Assembly (NCBI GenBank): GCA_963575745.1
Contig: CAUYUJ010019616.1
Location: 187,801-251,800 of the forward strand
Reading direction: 5' to 3'
Source of the DNA: Prorocentrum cordatum
Lineage: Eukaryota > Sar > Dinophyceae > Prorocentrales > Prorocentraceae
DNA: 64,000 bases
This document shows, piece after piece, positions 11,230-22,309 of the stretch. Position 1 is the first letter of the stretch; every line of letters begins with the position of its first letter. The notes beneath the pieces are model-generated. The model was not told where the DNA came from and made no database searches. It saw only the letters and a program-made list of their open reading frames with translations. Position numbers and translations under genes: made by a program.

Positions 11230-13250
11230 CTCTAACTCGGGAACTCCGCGCATGGACAGAAGCACATCGTCGGATGTCTGGGGCGGGCTTGGTGCCCCCG
11301 CCGCCGGTCGCCGCGGCTGCCACCGCCGTCGTGGATGCCGCCGCCTCGCGACCCGTGCAGAGGCGGGGGCGGGACGTCGATCGACGCCAGAGGTAGTTCT
11401 GCTTCGATCGACGCCCAGTGCGCGGCTGTCCTGCGTGTCCTCCGTCCGTTTCGTGGCGCTGGCTGTGTCGATGGGCCCCCTCGAGGGTCAGCGGATTCCG
11501 TCTGGTTCCCCGAGTGTGCAGGACATTCCGAGGGGAGTCCAGGCACCAAGCAGCCGTCCGTCGGCCCTTGCTCGAGGCGCGTTGCCGACCATGTCGTACA
11601 CGAGTTCGGAACTGACCTTCTTGTGCTTCCAGGGCCAATCGCCCATCGCTCGTCGGAGTGTGGCCGCCCGCCGCCCGCCCAGCCCGCCTGCGCGCCCGCG
11701 CGCGGGCGGGGGCGATGAGTCGGTCGGGGTCAGAAGTGGGTCTTCCTCGATCCGGCATGCCCCCCCTCGCCCTCCTGTCGTCCTCGCGTCGTGCTCGCAG
11801 AGTCCTGCGCACGCTCGGCTCCAGGCCGTGGAGCTTCTGCCACTGATCGCCTCTGCTGATTATGTTGGTGCGAGCTGATGCTCTGCCAGATGCGTGTGTC
11901 GCCCTCGGCTGGCAGGAGGCCTCAGCGGCCTCGCAAAACCCGGTCCCAAGATCCCCCGGTCGCGCCTTTGCTGCAGGGCTGGACGCAGTCCGGAGAGCGG
12001 GCCGTGCATGGGGTCCCCTGGGGGGGTTCGATGGGCCAGGTTTGATTGGGTTACAGTCGGGCGCAAGGCGACGGGGTGCAGCCTTCTAAGCAGGCGTTTC
12101 GCCTTTTGCAAGCCCTCCCGCCGTCCAATGGGGAGGCTTCTATGAAAGCGGGCGGCCCTTTCAGATCAAGGCCCCGGCATTCTTGGAAGGCTGCCCCCCC
12201 TCGCCTTGCCTCTTTCGTCACTCCCAGAAAGGATGTGTGGCACGGGAGCGTCATCTCTCTTGGCGCCCGCAGCTCATTTCAGCGATTCCCGTCGGGCTCC
12301 CCGAGGGCACCCTGCAGCAGTCCCGAGAAGAGTCTGGCAGCCGAGCAGCAGCGTGTGCTGGCTTCGCTCGTTCTTGCTCCTCGCGGCTCGTGCCAGCGGT
12401 CTCCGACGAGCGAACCAGCGGCGCGGCGCGGAAGCTCGAGTACCGGCGGAGAGAGCTTCGTCGCATCTCTTGGGCCACCCTGCAAAGCGGCCAGGGCCTT
12501 GGTCTTTGACCTGGCGGGCCGAGGGGCCGCCTGTCGGGGGCGGGCACTGGCAGCCCTCCCCTCCCCGAGGCAGCGGCCACAGCCGCGCCAGTGCCGCCAC
12601 GCACCCAGCGTCTCTTTGATCGGGCGATTGCGATTCTGCATGTCGATCTGCCGTCGGAGCCAGCGGGGAGCCCGCGTGGAGCCCGCGCCCCCTCCGCCGC
12701 CGCCCTCTCCTGCAACCGATGGAGCTCGCCAGTTGAGGGCGTGGCGTCCGCTGGAGATCCGCTCCATGAGCTGGAGCGCGCCCCCTGTGGGGCGCGGGCG
12801 GCGGGCGCAGCCCGTGCGCCGTGGCGGGCCTGCCGCTCGCAGTCGGGCAGCCAGTGCTGTGTGCACGGGATGATTCGCAGCCCGCTCGGGTCCGCTCGTC
12901 ACGCACCTCCCGCCCAGGAGCCGATGGCCCCACGACGGCGACGCTGGCAACGGCCCGGCCTCGCTTGCGCTGCGCAGGGCGACTGGGCGGGGCGGCGGCA
13001 GGTCAGGAGGGGCGCGCACGCGGGAGTGCGCGTGCGGGCGCGGCCGGGCGGGACCTTTCGTTGGCCTGCTGCCGCTCGCTCGCTCGCTGACCTGGCAGGA
13101 CAGCGAGCCGACGCCAGGGGAAGGCGATGCTGGTCCTCCCAGATCGGGCAGGGAAGCTGAGTGTGGATCCTCCTCGTCGTCGTCGTCGGTCGTCGCCTCC
13201 TTCCCCGTTAGTCTCTCCGGTCGCCGCCGAGCGCCCACGGGGCTCCCGTG
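11230..13250. other. No confirmed gene
   Basis: GC-rich DNA with long overlapping open frames on both strands (e.g. minus 12279-13238), which is typical of chance openness at this GC. A + frame after 11225 (LTRELRAWTEAHRRMSGAG) and a + frame ending at 11876 (HARLQAVELLPLIASADYV) look mildly protein-like but match no family I know. Confidence 0.4.
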
Positions 13251-13253
13251 TCA

Positions 13254-13437
13254 CTTACACGTTGTTCATCTCTAAGACTTCGAAAGTTCTTGATTTTTTG
13301 GGGGGCCAAGATCCTTTCATTTCTAACTGTTGTATCCTGGGCCTCTTCCTGGCCACTAGGGGGCCAGGAACAAGTAGGAACGAGCACAAGTAGAAATGAG
13401 CAAGATTAGAAATTAACGGCGTGTAGGTCTCACCCAG
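13254..13437. mobile_element. TIR element (ACTTACACG...CGTGTAGGT)
   Basis: Left end ACTTACACGTTGTTCATCTC then TAAGACTT. The reverse complement of the right end is ACCTACACGCCGTTAATTTC then TAATCTTG, giving imperfect TIRs of about 28 bp. The core is AT-richer than its flanks. 184 bp, no coding capacity. Confidence 0.7.
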
Positions 13438-13751
13438 CCCCCCCAACCTCCCACGATCCAGAACCGATGTTCAGATCTGTGGCACAGTTCGGGCCTCTGA
13501 GCACTGCCCGACGGTTGTGGCATCCATGTGTGCCTGCGGACTCTAGCTGTCATGCCCTCCACATGCGCGGGCCACCGATCCGAGAGGGCCATGGTTCGCG
13601 GGTCGCATCAGCTCGCGCGAGTCAGACATGCGCTCTGTTCTGAGAAGATGAGGATGTGCAGCCGTGTCTTGTTCGGTGCTTTCGCCGCTCAGGTGCCTGG
13701 TGGCCGATGGGCGTGCAGTTTAGACGCTCAGGAGGAGCTCTGTTTCTCCGG

Positions 13752-13830
13752 CCGTTTCTTGCATCCAGGTTGGGGAACCTCTTCGTGGCCGAGGCTCGCC
13801 GTGGCCAGAAACGACCTTGTGGTTTCTTTT
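13752..13830. repeat. Dispersed family J, copy 1
   Basis: TTGCATCCAGGTTGGGGAAC then CTCTTCGTGGCCGAGGCTCG and CCGTGGCCAGAA. Related copies lie at about 43395-43445 and 30968-31030. Confidence 0.6.
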
Positions 13831-14082
13831 TGCAGTTGTCCGTATGGCAGCACGATGACCGTACTGGCGACTCTTTCTCGGAGGCCTTTGTTTTGATTTC
13901 TGCAGCCGTCGGATGGGATCTCGTGCAGGCCTTGACGCCAATTTTCTGCGCACGTGTGCCACGAATCCGGTGCGCGTGTGTTTGCAATCATGAGCTGCCG
14001 ACGCGTCCCGCCGTTAGCCCCACCGCTTGGTGGACCCAACTCGCCGCAGACCAAGAGTGACGAACAAACAGCGAACAGCACG

Positions 14083-14193
14083 CACACACACACACACACA
14101 CACGCCACACACACACGCACACACACAACACACACGCACACACACACACACGCACACACACACACACACGCACGCACGCACGCACACACACAG

Positions 14194-14225
<32 letters not shown>

Positions 14226-14341
14226 ACGCACACAGACACAGACACACACACAGACACACAGACACACAGACACACAGACACACAGACACACAGACACACA
14301 GACACTCAGACACACAGACACACACACACACACGCACGCAT

Positions 14342-14372
<31 letters not shown>

Positions 14373-14400
14373 CAACACACAACACACACACGCACACACG

Positions 14401-14432
<32 letters not shown>

Positions 14433-14511
14433 CGCACACACACACGCACACACACACAGACACACAACACACACACACTCACACACACACACGCACACAC
14501 ACAGACACACA

Positions 14512-14582
<71 letters not shown>

Positions 14583-14585
14583 CAC
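14083..14585. repeat. (CA)n dinucleotide array
   Basis: About 500 bp of CACACA with CACG, CAGA and GCAC variants. Open frames of His-Thr or Cys-Val are repeat translations. Confidence 0.97.
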
Positions 14586-14589
14586 ATAT

Positions 14590-15408
14590 CCATAGGGGAG
14601 ACGGAGGGGGCTATGGGAGGCGTGTTGTCGGATGGGGGCCCCCGCTCGGGAGGGAGCTTCCCCTGGTGTCCGACAGACCGCGCCCATACCCATGCCATAG
14701 CCAGCCCTCCTCCCTCCGACCCCCCTGTGGCTTCGGTGGGGACCCATGCCAAGAAACACCCTGCTCGCCTCCAGGGTGCCCTGGGTTTCTTGGGTTTCGA
14801 TGGTTTTGCTATTGAGAGCGTGATGTTCCCGTACCAAAAAAACATGGACGTCCTGTGGTCTCAGGATTGGGGTTCTTGTGGAAGGTTTCTTTTGGACTGG
14901 CCTCCACCGTCTGGGTGCATGCTGTTCGATCGTCAGAGGGCGTGCTACGCAGCAGCTGGAGGGCACCGCCGAGCGCCCCTCGCGCACCCGCCGCTGGGCC
15001 CCGCCCTCGGGTCGCATAGCCGGGCCCCCCTGCGAGCCTGCCTCGGGCGCTGCAGGGGCCCCGCCCTGCGGCTCGGAGGGCCCGCACCCCACGGGCGGCG
15101 CCCGGCAGTGCGACCCCCGCGCGGCGCGCCAAGCTCCGGGCATGTCTCCACCAAACCGAACCACCCCAACCCAACCCGAAGGCCTCAAATCGCCCTCCAT
15201 GTCCAGTGGGGGGGGGTCGCGGAGCATTGAAAAAACACGTGGAACCCGTACCCCCCCAACCCGAGACTCGGGTCAAATTCGGGTCTTCGGGTTGGGCTGG
15301 GGTGGTCTGGCGGCCGAGGCCTTCCGCCTCGGGGAGCTGCTGGCGGGGCTGGCGCGGGAGCCCCTCGAGGCCTGGCGAACGAAGGCCGCGGCGGTCCCCG
15401 GCGGCGTC
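14590..15408. other. No gene recognised
   Basis: GC-rich. AACCCGAA / TTCGGGTTGGG motifs at about 15165-15185 and 15270-15305 (also 48485-48535) are arranged as an imperfect hairpin (CCCAACC...GGTTGGG), so this is probably another palindromic element. Confidence 0.45.
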
Positions 15409-15409
15409 C

Positions 15410-15592
15410 GGAGGCCCTCGGCGGCGCTCGGCGGCCCTCTCGGCGGCCCTTCCGGCGGCCCTCGGCGGCCCTCTCGGAGGCCCTTCCGGCGGCCCTCGGC
15501 GGCCCTCTCCGCGGCCCTCGCGACGGCCCTTTCCGCGGCCCTCGCGGCGGCCCTCGGCGGCCCTCTCGGCGGCCCTCGGCGGCCCTCCCCAG
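15410..15592. repeat. GGCGGCCCT tandem array
   Basis: 9-12-bp units such as CTCGGCGGCCCT and TCCGGCGGCCCT repeated head to tail. Open in several frames, no protein motif. Confidence 0.9.
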
Positions 15593-15775
15593 ACATCTGG
15601 CGTCTCGATTTTTCGAGATGCGGGCCCCCGATCTCTCGATCACTTTCCAGGATCTGGTTTCTCATCCCGATCGTTTGTTGACGGTCCCGAGGCCCTATGA
15701 GGGCCCCGAGAGGCCGAAAACATTGAAAAACCTCCGTCTCGATTATTTCGAGACGCCAGATGTCTGGGTCGGCTG
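15589..15775. mobile_element. Family D TIR element, copy 1
   Basis: Left arm CAGACATCTGGCGTCTCGA at about 15591, and the same 19-mer in inverse orientation at about 15753-15771. The core contains CATCCCGATCGTTTGTTGAC then GGTCCCGAGGCCC and GAGAGGCCGAAAAC, a motif shared with related elements at 9660, 34655, 42370 and 63120. Confidence 0.85.
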
Positions 15776-16078
15776 CCCTCACAGATCCCCTCGGGTCATG
15801 AGGAGATCGCGACGGGAGGTTCTTGCCAATTCTCGGTCTCTGGAGGCCCTCGCTGGGCCCAAGTACGGTCCAAGGAGTTCTCGATCGTGCTAGAGACGGT
15901 TCCTGGGAGTTCACCGCCGCGAATCAACGCGCTCTGGCACCATTCCTGGGAGCCCAACGCCGCAAATCAACGTGACCCATGCGTCGTGAGAATCTTATGC
16001 CGTGCGAGAACACTGTCATGGGACTTCACATTAAGGATTCTTAGAACCTGCTGCAAACATTCACGACGGATATGCGCG

Positions 16079-16276
16079 GCGCTGAGGCGAGAGCTACATC
16101 TTAAAATGGAGCCACCTTCCATGTTTCAAACTGTTGCGAACTTTGAAGGCGGATGTTTGCGACGCTGAGGCGAGAGCCGCATCTTGAAAACTGGCCGCCT
16201 TCCATCTTTGAAGCTGCTGGAAACATGTAAGACAATTGTGCGCGGCGCTCAGGCGAGAGCCACATCTTGAAAACGG
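16079..16276 (+). repeat. ~82-bp tandem repeat, three units
   Basis: GCGCTGAGGCGAGAGC.ACAT then CTTGAAAA at 16079, 16160 and 16243, with CCACCTTCCAT and GCGAACTTTGAAGG in the spacer. The same unit occurs in reverse orientation at about 52717-52840. Confidence 0.8.
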
Positions 16277-16479
16277 GCCACCCCCCTCCATCCTTGACGG
16301 AGTTGCGAAGTTCAAGTTCCAGGATCACACATGGTGAGGAAGGATCCGGGGAAACGCCGGGTCCGCCCTACCGACTCGTCTGGGGGTGCGACAAGGAGGA
16401 GTTATTTACAATGAAGCAATGATGGGGGCGGAGGGGGAGGGGCAGAGGAGGAGGGATCGGGGGGGAGAGAGGGATGAGT

Positions 16480-16880
16480 GATGAGTGATGAGTGATGATG
16501 ATGATGAGGAGGAGGAGGAGGAGGAGGAGGAGAAGGATGATGATGATGTTGAGGAGGAGGAGGAGGAGGAGGAGGAGGAGGAGGAGGGGGAGCGGACGGA
16601 TGATCAGGAGGAGAATGTGAGGGATGCGACAATGAGAATGCAGAGGAGAATACTGAGCAAGAGGAAGAGTTTGAGGAGGAGGCCTCTGCACCCATTCCTG
16701 CGAGGGTGTCATCATCGTCGTGGAGGTCGTCGTCAGCATCTTCTTCGTCAGCGCCCATGTCAGCGTCAACGTGAGCGTCGTCGTCAGCGTCAGCGTCATC
16801 GCCGTCGCTGGAGAAGGAGGAGGAGGACGATGAGGAGGAGGAGGAGGAGAAAGAGGAGGAGGAGCGTACCGAACACCGAA
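16480..16880 (+). repeat. GATG/GGA purine-rich tract
   Basis: GATGA repeats, then (GGA)n to about 16600, then GAGGA and GTCGTCAGC-rich sequence. Acidic/arginine-rich open frames are compositional. Confidence 0.9.
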
Positions 16881-17106
16881 GCGAGGAGAGACAAAGGGAT
16901 GGTCAGACGAAACACTCCAGGCGGCCCTACACCGTACGCGGGCACACGAAAAGGCAGCGGGCATCGGGCGCGCGAGTTTCCGCCGTCTGATCTTGCTCAC
17001 GATGCCCAGACGATCCTATGCGGGAGGTATTGCCCTGGGGGTCGATCAAGTGGCAGCTCAGGCCTGCACTCCCCTCCCTCTTTCAAGAGGGAATATATAT
17101 ATATAT

Positions 17107-17240
17107 ACACACAGACACAATGAATCGTCGATTCCCCAGGAAATATAGGAAAATGTGGGAAGTGGGGGGGATGACAAGAATCCAGAAAATATTGGAAAAT
17201 TGGGAAATCCTGTTATTTGCGTTTATTTATTTGTGTGTCC
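17107..17240. mobile_element. Family F element, copy 1
   Basis: ACACAGACACAATGAATCGT then CGATTCCCCAGGAAATATAG at the left, TTATTTATTTGTGTGTCCCA at the right. The ends are imperfect inverted repeats (CACAGACACAA / TTTGTGTGTCC). Two more copies lie at 58121-58278 and 61381-61540. Confidence 0.8.
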
Positions 17241-17249
17241 CAGGGCCCC

Positions 17250-18650
17250 TTCACTCCTTCCTTTCCGCAGAACCCCGTCGCAGACCTCACTCCCGAGAGA
17301 AGGGTGGAGAACAGGTGGGCTCTGTCTAGCTTGTGCCGTGTGCTTTTTCTCGCACCTCTCCGTGTACTGCCACGTCGCTTTCAATGTTGGTTCCAAGCTA
17401 CGTCGACTGTTCGGAGCGCTCGTTGTGCGAACATGCCACTCTGCAATCAAATTATCTATGCGCGTCGCCGAGTCAAAGGTCACGCAGCGCAGCTCTTGTG
17501 GCATCCTCGTGCGGTTGCGGAGTCCGACTGTAATGTTCACCTGCGAACGTGGGTCACGAATTGCTGACGAATCACTTTTCACCAGCTCGCGCGAAACAAA
17601 AACAGTTCTACGACAATTTGTAGTCGTGTTTGTTCAAGGCTTTCTCTATTCAAGGGATGTCTCATCAAAAGATGTACTTCAAAGCGCGCGGACCATCAAG
17701 TCGAACAGAAGCGTCTGTCTGGGGGTGTTATGTGCGGCCGCCAGCGGGCCACCAGATGAACCAAAGCGCCCTTCAACGTGCGAAGACAGTAGATTTGGAG
17801 TGAAGCACCTGGGGGGCGCTGGTGGAGGAGCTGATTCGATGCACGTCTTCGTGGCTTTTCCTTCGGCAGCTTCCACGGCGGCTCCAGAGCCCCGAGGCTG
17901 CTCAGGAGGACTCCTCACAGCACCCCAAGTCGGCCAGACGAGGCCTGGGGGCCCCGACACCGGCGCAGCACGGTCCCAGCAGGCGGCCCAGGAGGTCCCA
18001 GGACGGACACGAAAGCCCACAGCCGTCCAAAGACACCACACAGCACTCGTCTTGATGGCTCTGGCCCCCCAGGCGCTTCGGCCCCAGGTGGAGGGCCAGA
18101 GAGGAGGCGCGCACGGGTCTTCGAGGTCCCCGGGACGGCCCAATGCTGCTTTTCCAGCGCGCCCCAGGAGGACAGCCCTAAGAGCGGCCCAGACGGCCCA
18201 CGAGGGCTCCCGCCTGAAGGCATCGAGACGGAATGGCCGGCCCTCCACACGGCCCAGGAGGGCCCGGAGGAGTTCCACAAGACGGCCCAGGAGTGCCCCG
18301 CCAGACTCCAGTAGGCCGAAAGAGGCCCCAGCGGTAGGAACCCATGAGGCCTCGAAGGTTGCCTCAGACGCCGCCTTATAGGCCCTAAGGGGAGCCCTTC
18401 TGAGGTCCCCAAGACAGATCAAGAAGACCGCGACGAGGCCCATTCTGGCCCCCGTGCTGCCCGTGTCGGGCACCATGGAGGAATGGAGTCCTGACGGACA
18501 TGGGTCTGGTCGGACAAGCCTATATAGAATCGCGATAAATTTGTCCCAGAGCGTTCCGGGACGCTATTAGAGCATCTGAAACGGCCGTGGCGCCCGACAC
18601 ATTTTCCGATCCCGCCGATGTCTCAGAGGTTCTCGATCTATACATTTATC
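17250..18650. other. No gene recognised
   Basis: Long overlapping + and - open frames between 17.2 and 18.5 kb lack domains. 17900-18400 is dominated by CAGGAGG / CGGCCCAG motifs, resembling a reverse-orientation diverged G-rich satellite. Confidence 0.4.
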
Positions 18651-18654
18651 AATA

Positions 18655-18824
18655 TCACTGGTACATATATTTGTATACATCTGTAAGCATATGTAAACAT
18701 ATGTAAATATATGTAATCATATGTAAACCTATGTCTACATCTGTGGACAGATGTAAACATATGTAAACCTATGTAATGTGAGTTATAATTACATATAGAT
18801 TTGTATATCAGATTGTACACACAC

Positions 18825-18860
<36 letters not shown>
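18655..18860. repeat. AT-rich CATATGTAAA array
   Basis: Repeated ACATATGTAAAC / CCTATGT units followed by (TA)n at about 18820-18865. This is the most AT-rich stretch of the left third of the window. Confidence 0.9.
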
Positions 18861-19046
18861 GTATGTATATCGGTTCCATTATGCCTCGATTTTGCCGTCG
18901 TTTGATCCGGGCCTTGAGCCTCTCTCTGGAGCCAGCCCTGCACGCTGAGCTGAGCTCTGGCGGCCCAAGAAGGGCTGGTCTGGAGGGCCTCGGGGGCCCG
19001 CGCAGGGCGACGAACTTCCAGGACCCGGCTCCTTCACGCCAAGCCT

Positions 19047-19214
19047 TAAGTCGGACCTGCCCCTCTCCAGGGGGACTGCTCAAGAATAGTCCAGAAAACA
19101 TTGTCTGGGGATGAATTTTTGACTGTTTTGAAATTTTGAGCATGGTTGGAGCATTTTTGGAGTACCTTTTATTTTTCGCCTAGAATCCGCCTCTAGGGGG
19201 ACAGGCCCGACCTA
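19047..19214. mobile_element. MITE-1 copy c
   Basis: Left TTAAGTCGGACCTGCCCCTC, right GGGGGACAGGCCCGACCTAA. Flanking 8-mers GCCAAGCC (left) and TCCAAGCC (right) match at 7 of 8 positions and look like a target-site duplication. Confidence 0.88.
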
Positions 19215-19429
19215 ATCCAAGCCCCATGGGCTCACTCGGGCCGCGAGCGCTGCTCCTGCGCTGTGGGGGGGGGGGGGGCCGCTGCCGAGGACATCGCGCT
19301 GGCGTGCCACGCTCTCGCCCGGCTGGACGGCGCAGAGCCTGGCGCCGCCGCCACAGAGGTCGGGCCGTCCTGCCCCCTCCTCGTGCCGGAGCTTGACAGC
19401 CCTGCCGCTTCCCTGAGATTCGGGCGTTA

Positions 19430-19550
19430 CATTTTTGCTCCGCAAAAGGCGTCTTCGCCCGGTTTCGGGGCCCCAGACCATCACAGATCGATCGGGCTCG
19501 GAAGTTGCAGCAGAAAGACGGGGTCTAGGGCTCGGGTCATGATTTTGCAT
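19430..19550. repeat. Dispersed family E, copy 1
   Basis: TTTTTGCTCCGCAAAAGGCG, then GGTTTCGGGGCCCCAGACCA, GATCGGGCTCGGAAG, and AGAAAGACGGGGTCTAGGGC. Related copies lie at 39085-39205, 53336-53460 and 62170-62300. Confidence 0.6.
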
Positions 19551-19647
19551 GGTGTTGCGTTTGTATCGCGACGTCGGATCTCAGCGTCGCTCGAGCGCGC
19601 ACACCCACGCGCATCCGGGCTGACAGTCCGAGGCGGAGGTTTTGTCC

Positions 19648-19790
19648 ATGACCACGGCCTGGGATGGTCGATCTTCGGGGCCCTCGGCAAGCGCTGACGA
19701 TGGATATATCTGGCCCCCCGGGGCCTCGATATGTCCATATCCAGCGCCTGCAAGGCCCCCGGAGATCGACCATGCCATGCCGTGGTTGCG
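19648..19790. mobile_element. Long-armed palindromic element
   Basis: Arms of about 60 bp. ACCACGGCCTGGGATGGTCG then ATCTTCGGGGCCCT at the left is mirrored by CCCCCGGAGATCGACCATGC then CATGCCGTGGT at the right. GATGGATATATCTGG / GATATGTCCATATCC form the inner part. It looks like an almost complete fold-back element. Confidence 0.8.
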
Positions 19791-20480
19791 AAGATATCCC
19801 CACCTCGCAGACGGGCGCGAGCGGGCCCGACAGCAACCGACGGTCAGATGTGCGGGCCGGCTCTGGGCGACTTGTCAGGAGGCCTGCAGGCAGTGGAGAC
19901 CAGGGCTCCCAGGGCGCTGCCAGGACGCCCGCAGGGCGCGCGCCCCCAGGGGGCGCCGAGAGCGTTCCCACCGCGCACCCAGAGAGCTCCCAGGCTTCCA
20001 GGGCGTTCCCAGGGCGCCCCTACGACGCTCTCAGGGCGCTCCCATTGCACATCCAGGGCGCTCCCAAAGCGCGTGCGGCTGGCCTTCAGTTCGGCATCGA
20101 TCGTTTGGATCCGCCCTTTTGGGGGGAAGCAGGGGAGCGGGGCTGCGGACGGCGCCTTTGTTTTTTTTGGAATCTCGCTAGACTCTTCCAGAGGATCTTC
20201 GTGGCCTCTGGCCGCTGCTGCATGCTCACTCGGGGCATCCGCAGAAGCTACCAGGGGCTCGGAGAGCCGTTCGGAAACAGCCGTATCGACCAACAGTGTA
20301 GAGCGTCAGCGAGCGTTGGACTGTGCATGGGCGGCATTGTGACTTGACTTGGGGTGCTCGAAACGGCACTACAAGTACGCGATTTCCTATGTGATATGGT
20401 CCTCGCGAGTCCTCCTAACTCTCGTCGCTCCCTCTCTTGCCTCCATGGCGTTTGGTTAAGCAAATATTCATAACCGTGTA
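19791..20480. other. No gene recognised
   Basis: GCTCCCAGGGCGCTCCCA-like short repeats (19930-20075), then unique sequence up to the left edge of the retroelement. Confidence 0.45.
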
Positions 20481-20547
20481 TGGGTGTCTTCACGACTTTA
20501 TGCTTGCGACGTGTGTTCTCTGCCGTACCTGTTACGGCTCAAGCTCT
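20481..20547 (+). repeat. Split direct repeat A1
   Basis: 67 bp, matched over its whole length by A2 at 26269-26335 (TGGGTGTCTTCACG.CTTTAT ... GTGTGTTCTCTGCCGTAC ... GTTACGGCTCAAGCTCT). It contains the perfect stem GCCGTA/TACGGC with a 5-base loop and ends in GGCTCAAG, like the dinoflagellate spliced leader. Confidence 0.92.
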
Positions 20548-20548
20548 T

Positions 20549-22307
20549 TGGTCATGCACCATCGACGCAGACATTCCTTCTCCGGGCAGGGACCGAGCGT
20601 GTTCGCGGGATTCCTACTGCTCATGTTGTGCGCGGCGGCTCTGGCAGTGCCCTTCGTGCGAGCCGGCGGTGACCTGCGGCGTCTGCCCTTCGTTCGACTG
20701 CCCGGAGTGCCAGTGTGCTCCACACCTCCAGCGCCCGAGCTCGGAGCACGTGCCTCAGAGCTCCTTCGACCAGGGGGACATCTCGCTCATCGTGTTGCTT
20801 GGCGGCCTGGCGTCGGCGGCGGGACCAGGGTACCTCGCGGGACGGCGCGGGGCTGGCCATATCCGTTATCCGTCCAGCTCGCGGGCCCCTTCCCTCCATG
20901 CTGCGAGGGTGGTCCGGCCGCCGGCGCCTGCTGCGATCGAGGACGTTGCCACGGAGGCGCGCAGGCAGGCGCGGCGGGGTGCGGCGACAGCGCTGGCTCG
21001 ACGCTAGACGCGATGGCAGCTCACCCTGTTGCAGCTGCGTATGGAGCGGCCGATGGCGATTTTGTGTATGTCAGTTACAGTCACGCCCAGCGGCTCTGGC
21101 ACAATAGGATGATCGCCCTGCTTGTTGACAACGCTGGGGCGTGCGTATCGATCGCCACGCCCGACGGCGTTGAGTACGACGAGAACTTCGGCAGATCCGA
21201 CATCGTCGAGGCGCAGGTGGCCCCTGGCATGGCGGCGGGCGGCGTGCTTGGAGAGGTCGGGGGCGACTCCCTCTGCCGCTTCCGAGCGGTACCGACCGCC
21301 GCCTCCACTACCGCGGCTTGCGCCGCTGCCTGCGCTAGGCACTGGGCAGCCACCCCCCAAGGCGAGCTCGTGCCCAACGTCGGAAGACGAGCTGGGGCTG
21401 GCGCCGCGGCCCCTGCTGGTGTCGCCTTGGCACCAGCCCCCACGGGCGTCTCCGCTGGCGCAGCTGCTGGGGCCGGCGCCCTCGCCCCCGCTGTTGGGCT
21501 TGGAGTGCTGGTGGCGGCGCTGGGCGTGGCTGCCCAGCCGGTGCCCGCTGGCGCGCTGTCGCTGCCCGTGGCTGGTGGCGCGGCCGCATCGGAGGCGGCC
21601 GGTGGCGGGGTCGCCGCGGGCGCTGCTGTTCCTGCCCTTGGAGGGGCCGCCGCTGGTCCTGCTGGAGATGGCGCGGCAGTCGCTGGCCCCGTGATCGCTG
21701 CGGCTCGCGCCGCGGGCGGTGCGCTAGGTGCGGGCGCTCCTGCTGCTGGCTTCGACGGGCTTGGCGACTACTTCGACCTGCGCGTGGTTCCGATCCAGTT
21801 TGACCTGCTGGAGGAGCGCCATGTGCCTCTGGACAGGGCATGGCTCGGCTTCCGAGATTGCCCTTTCCTGGACAGGGCTGGCCCACCGAGGGCCCCCGCT
21901 CGTGCGTATGAGTCTGCTGCTACATCGGGCAGAACGGCAGCTCGCCGATGGGGCGCCATGCCCGCTGGAAGCACGATGCAAAGCTCCAGGCGCTGGATGT
22001 GGGGGTGGCCGAGCACGAACGGTGCTGCCAGCAGCAGTTAGAGGCCATAGCGCTCTACGACCAGATGAGTCTGCCCAGCTGCGCGACGGCCGAGCCCCTT
22101 GCCCACCCCCTACAGATGCAGGAGGTGCGCTGGTGGGAGCGGCTCAGCGGCCACAAGTGCGACTCGGTGGGTGACTCTGACCTTTGCTATGGGGCGGGCA
22201 TCATCAGGTCAGCGCTGGGCCGCGAGTACGTACTGCTCAAGGAACGTCACAAATCATCAGAAGAACTAGAAGCGGCCCGCAGGGGCAGGAGGAAATATGA
22301 CGCATGA
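20549..22307 (+). pseudogene. Gag-like region of the retroelement (frameshifted)
   Basis: Three frames must be joined. An N-terminal part (20600-21000) carries a Cys-rich stretch, CGVCPSFDCPECQC, then hydrophobic LIVLLGGLAS. The middle (21013-22041) contains HNRMIALLVDNAG...ATPDGVEYDENF, a long Ala/Gly/Pro low-complexity linker (about 21390-21740) and LRVVPIQFDLLEERH. The end (21990-22307) reads EHERCCQQQLEAIALYDQMS then LLKERHKSSEE. The TPDG.EYDE, H..C...LE.I..YDQ and KERHKS motifs are ones I associate with the capsid-like ORF of dinoflagellate retroelements. Role: presumably nucleocapsid of the retroelement. It is broken by at least two frameshifts (around 21000 and 21960). Assignment is by motif memory, moderate. 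Confidence 0.6.
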
Positions 22308-22309
22308 CC

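Noticed and set aside
12279-13238. 319-aa minus-strand open frame as a retroelement Gag
   Set aside because: Some segments look protein-like but none of the motif chain found at 20.5-26 kb is present.
14027-14590. CRISPR-like array in the CA-rich region
   Set aside because: Simple dinucleotide repeat without spacer structure; eukaryotic context.
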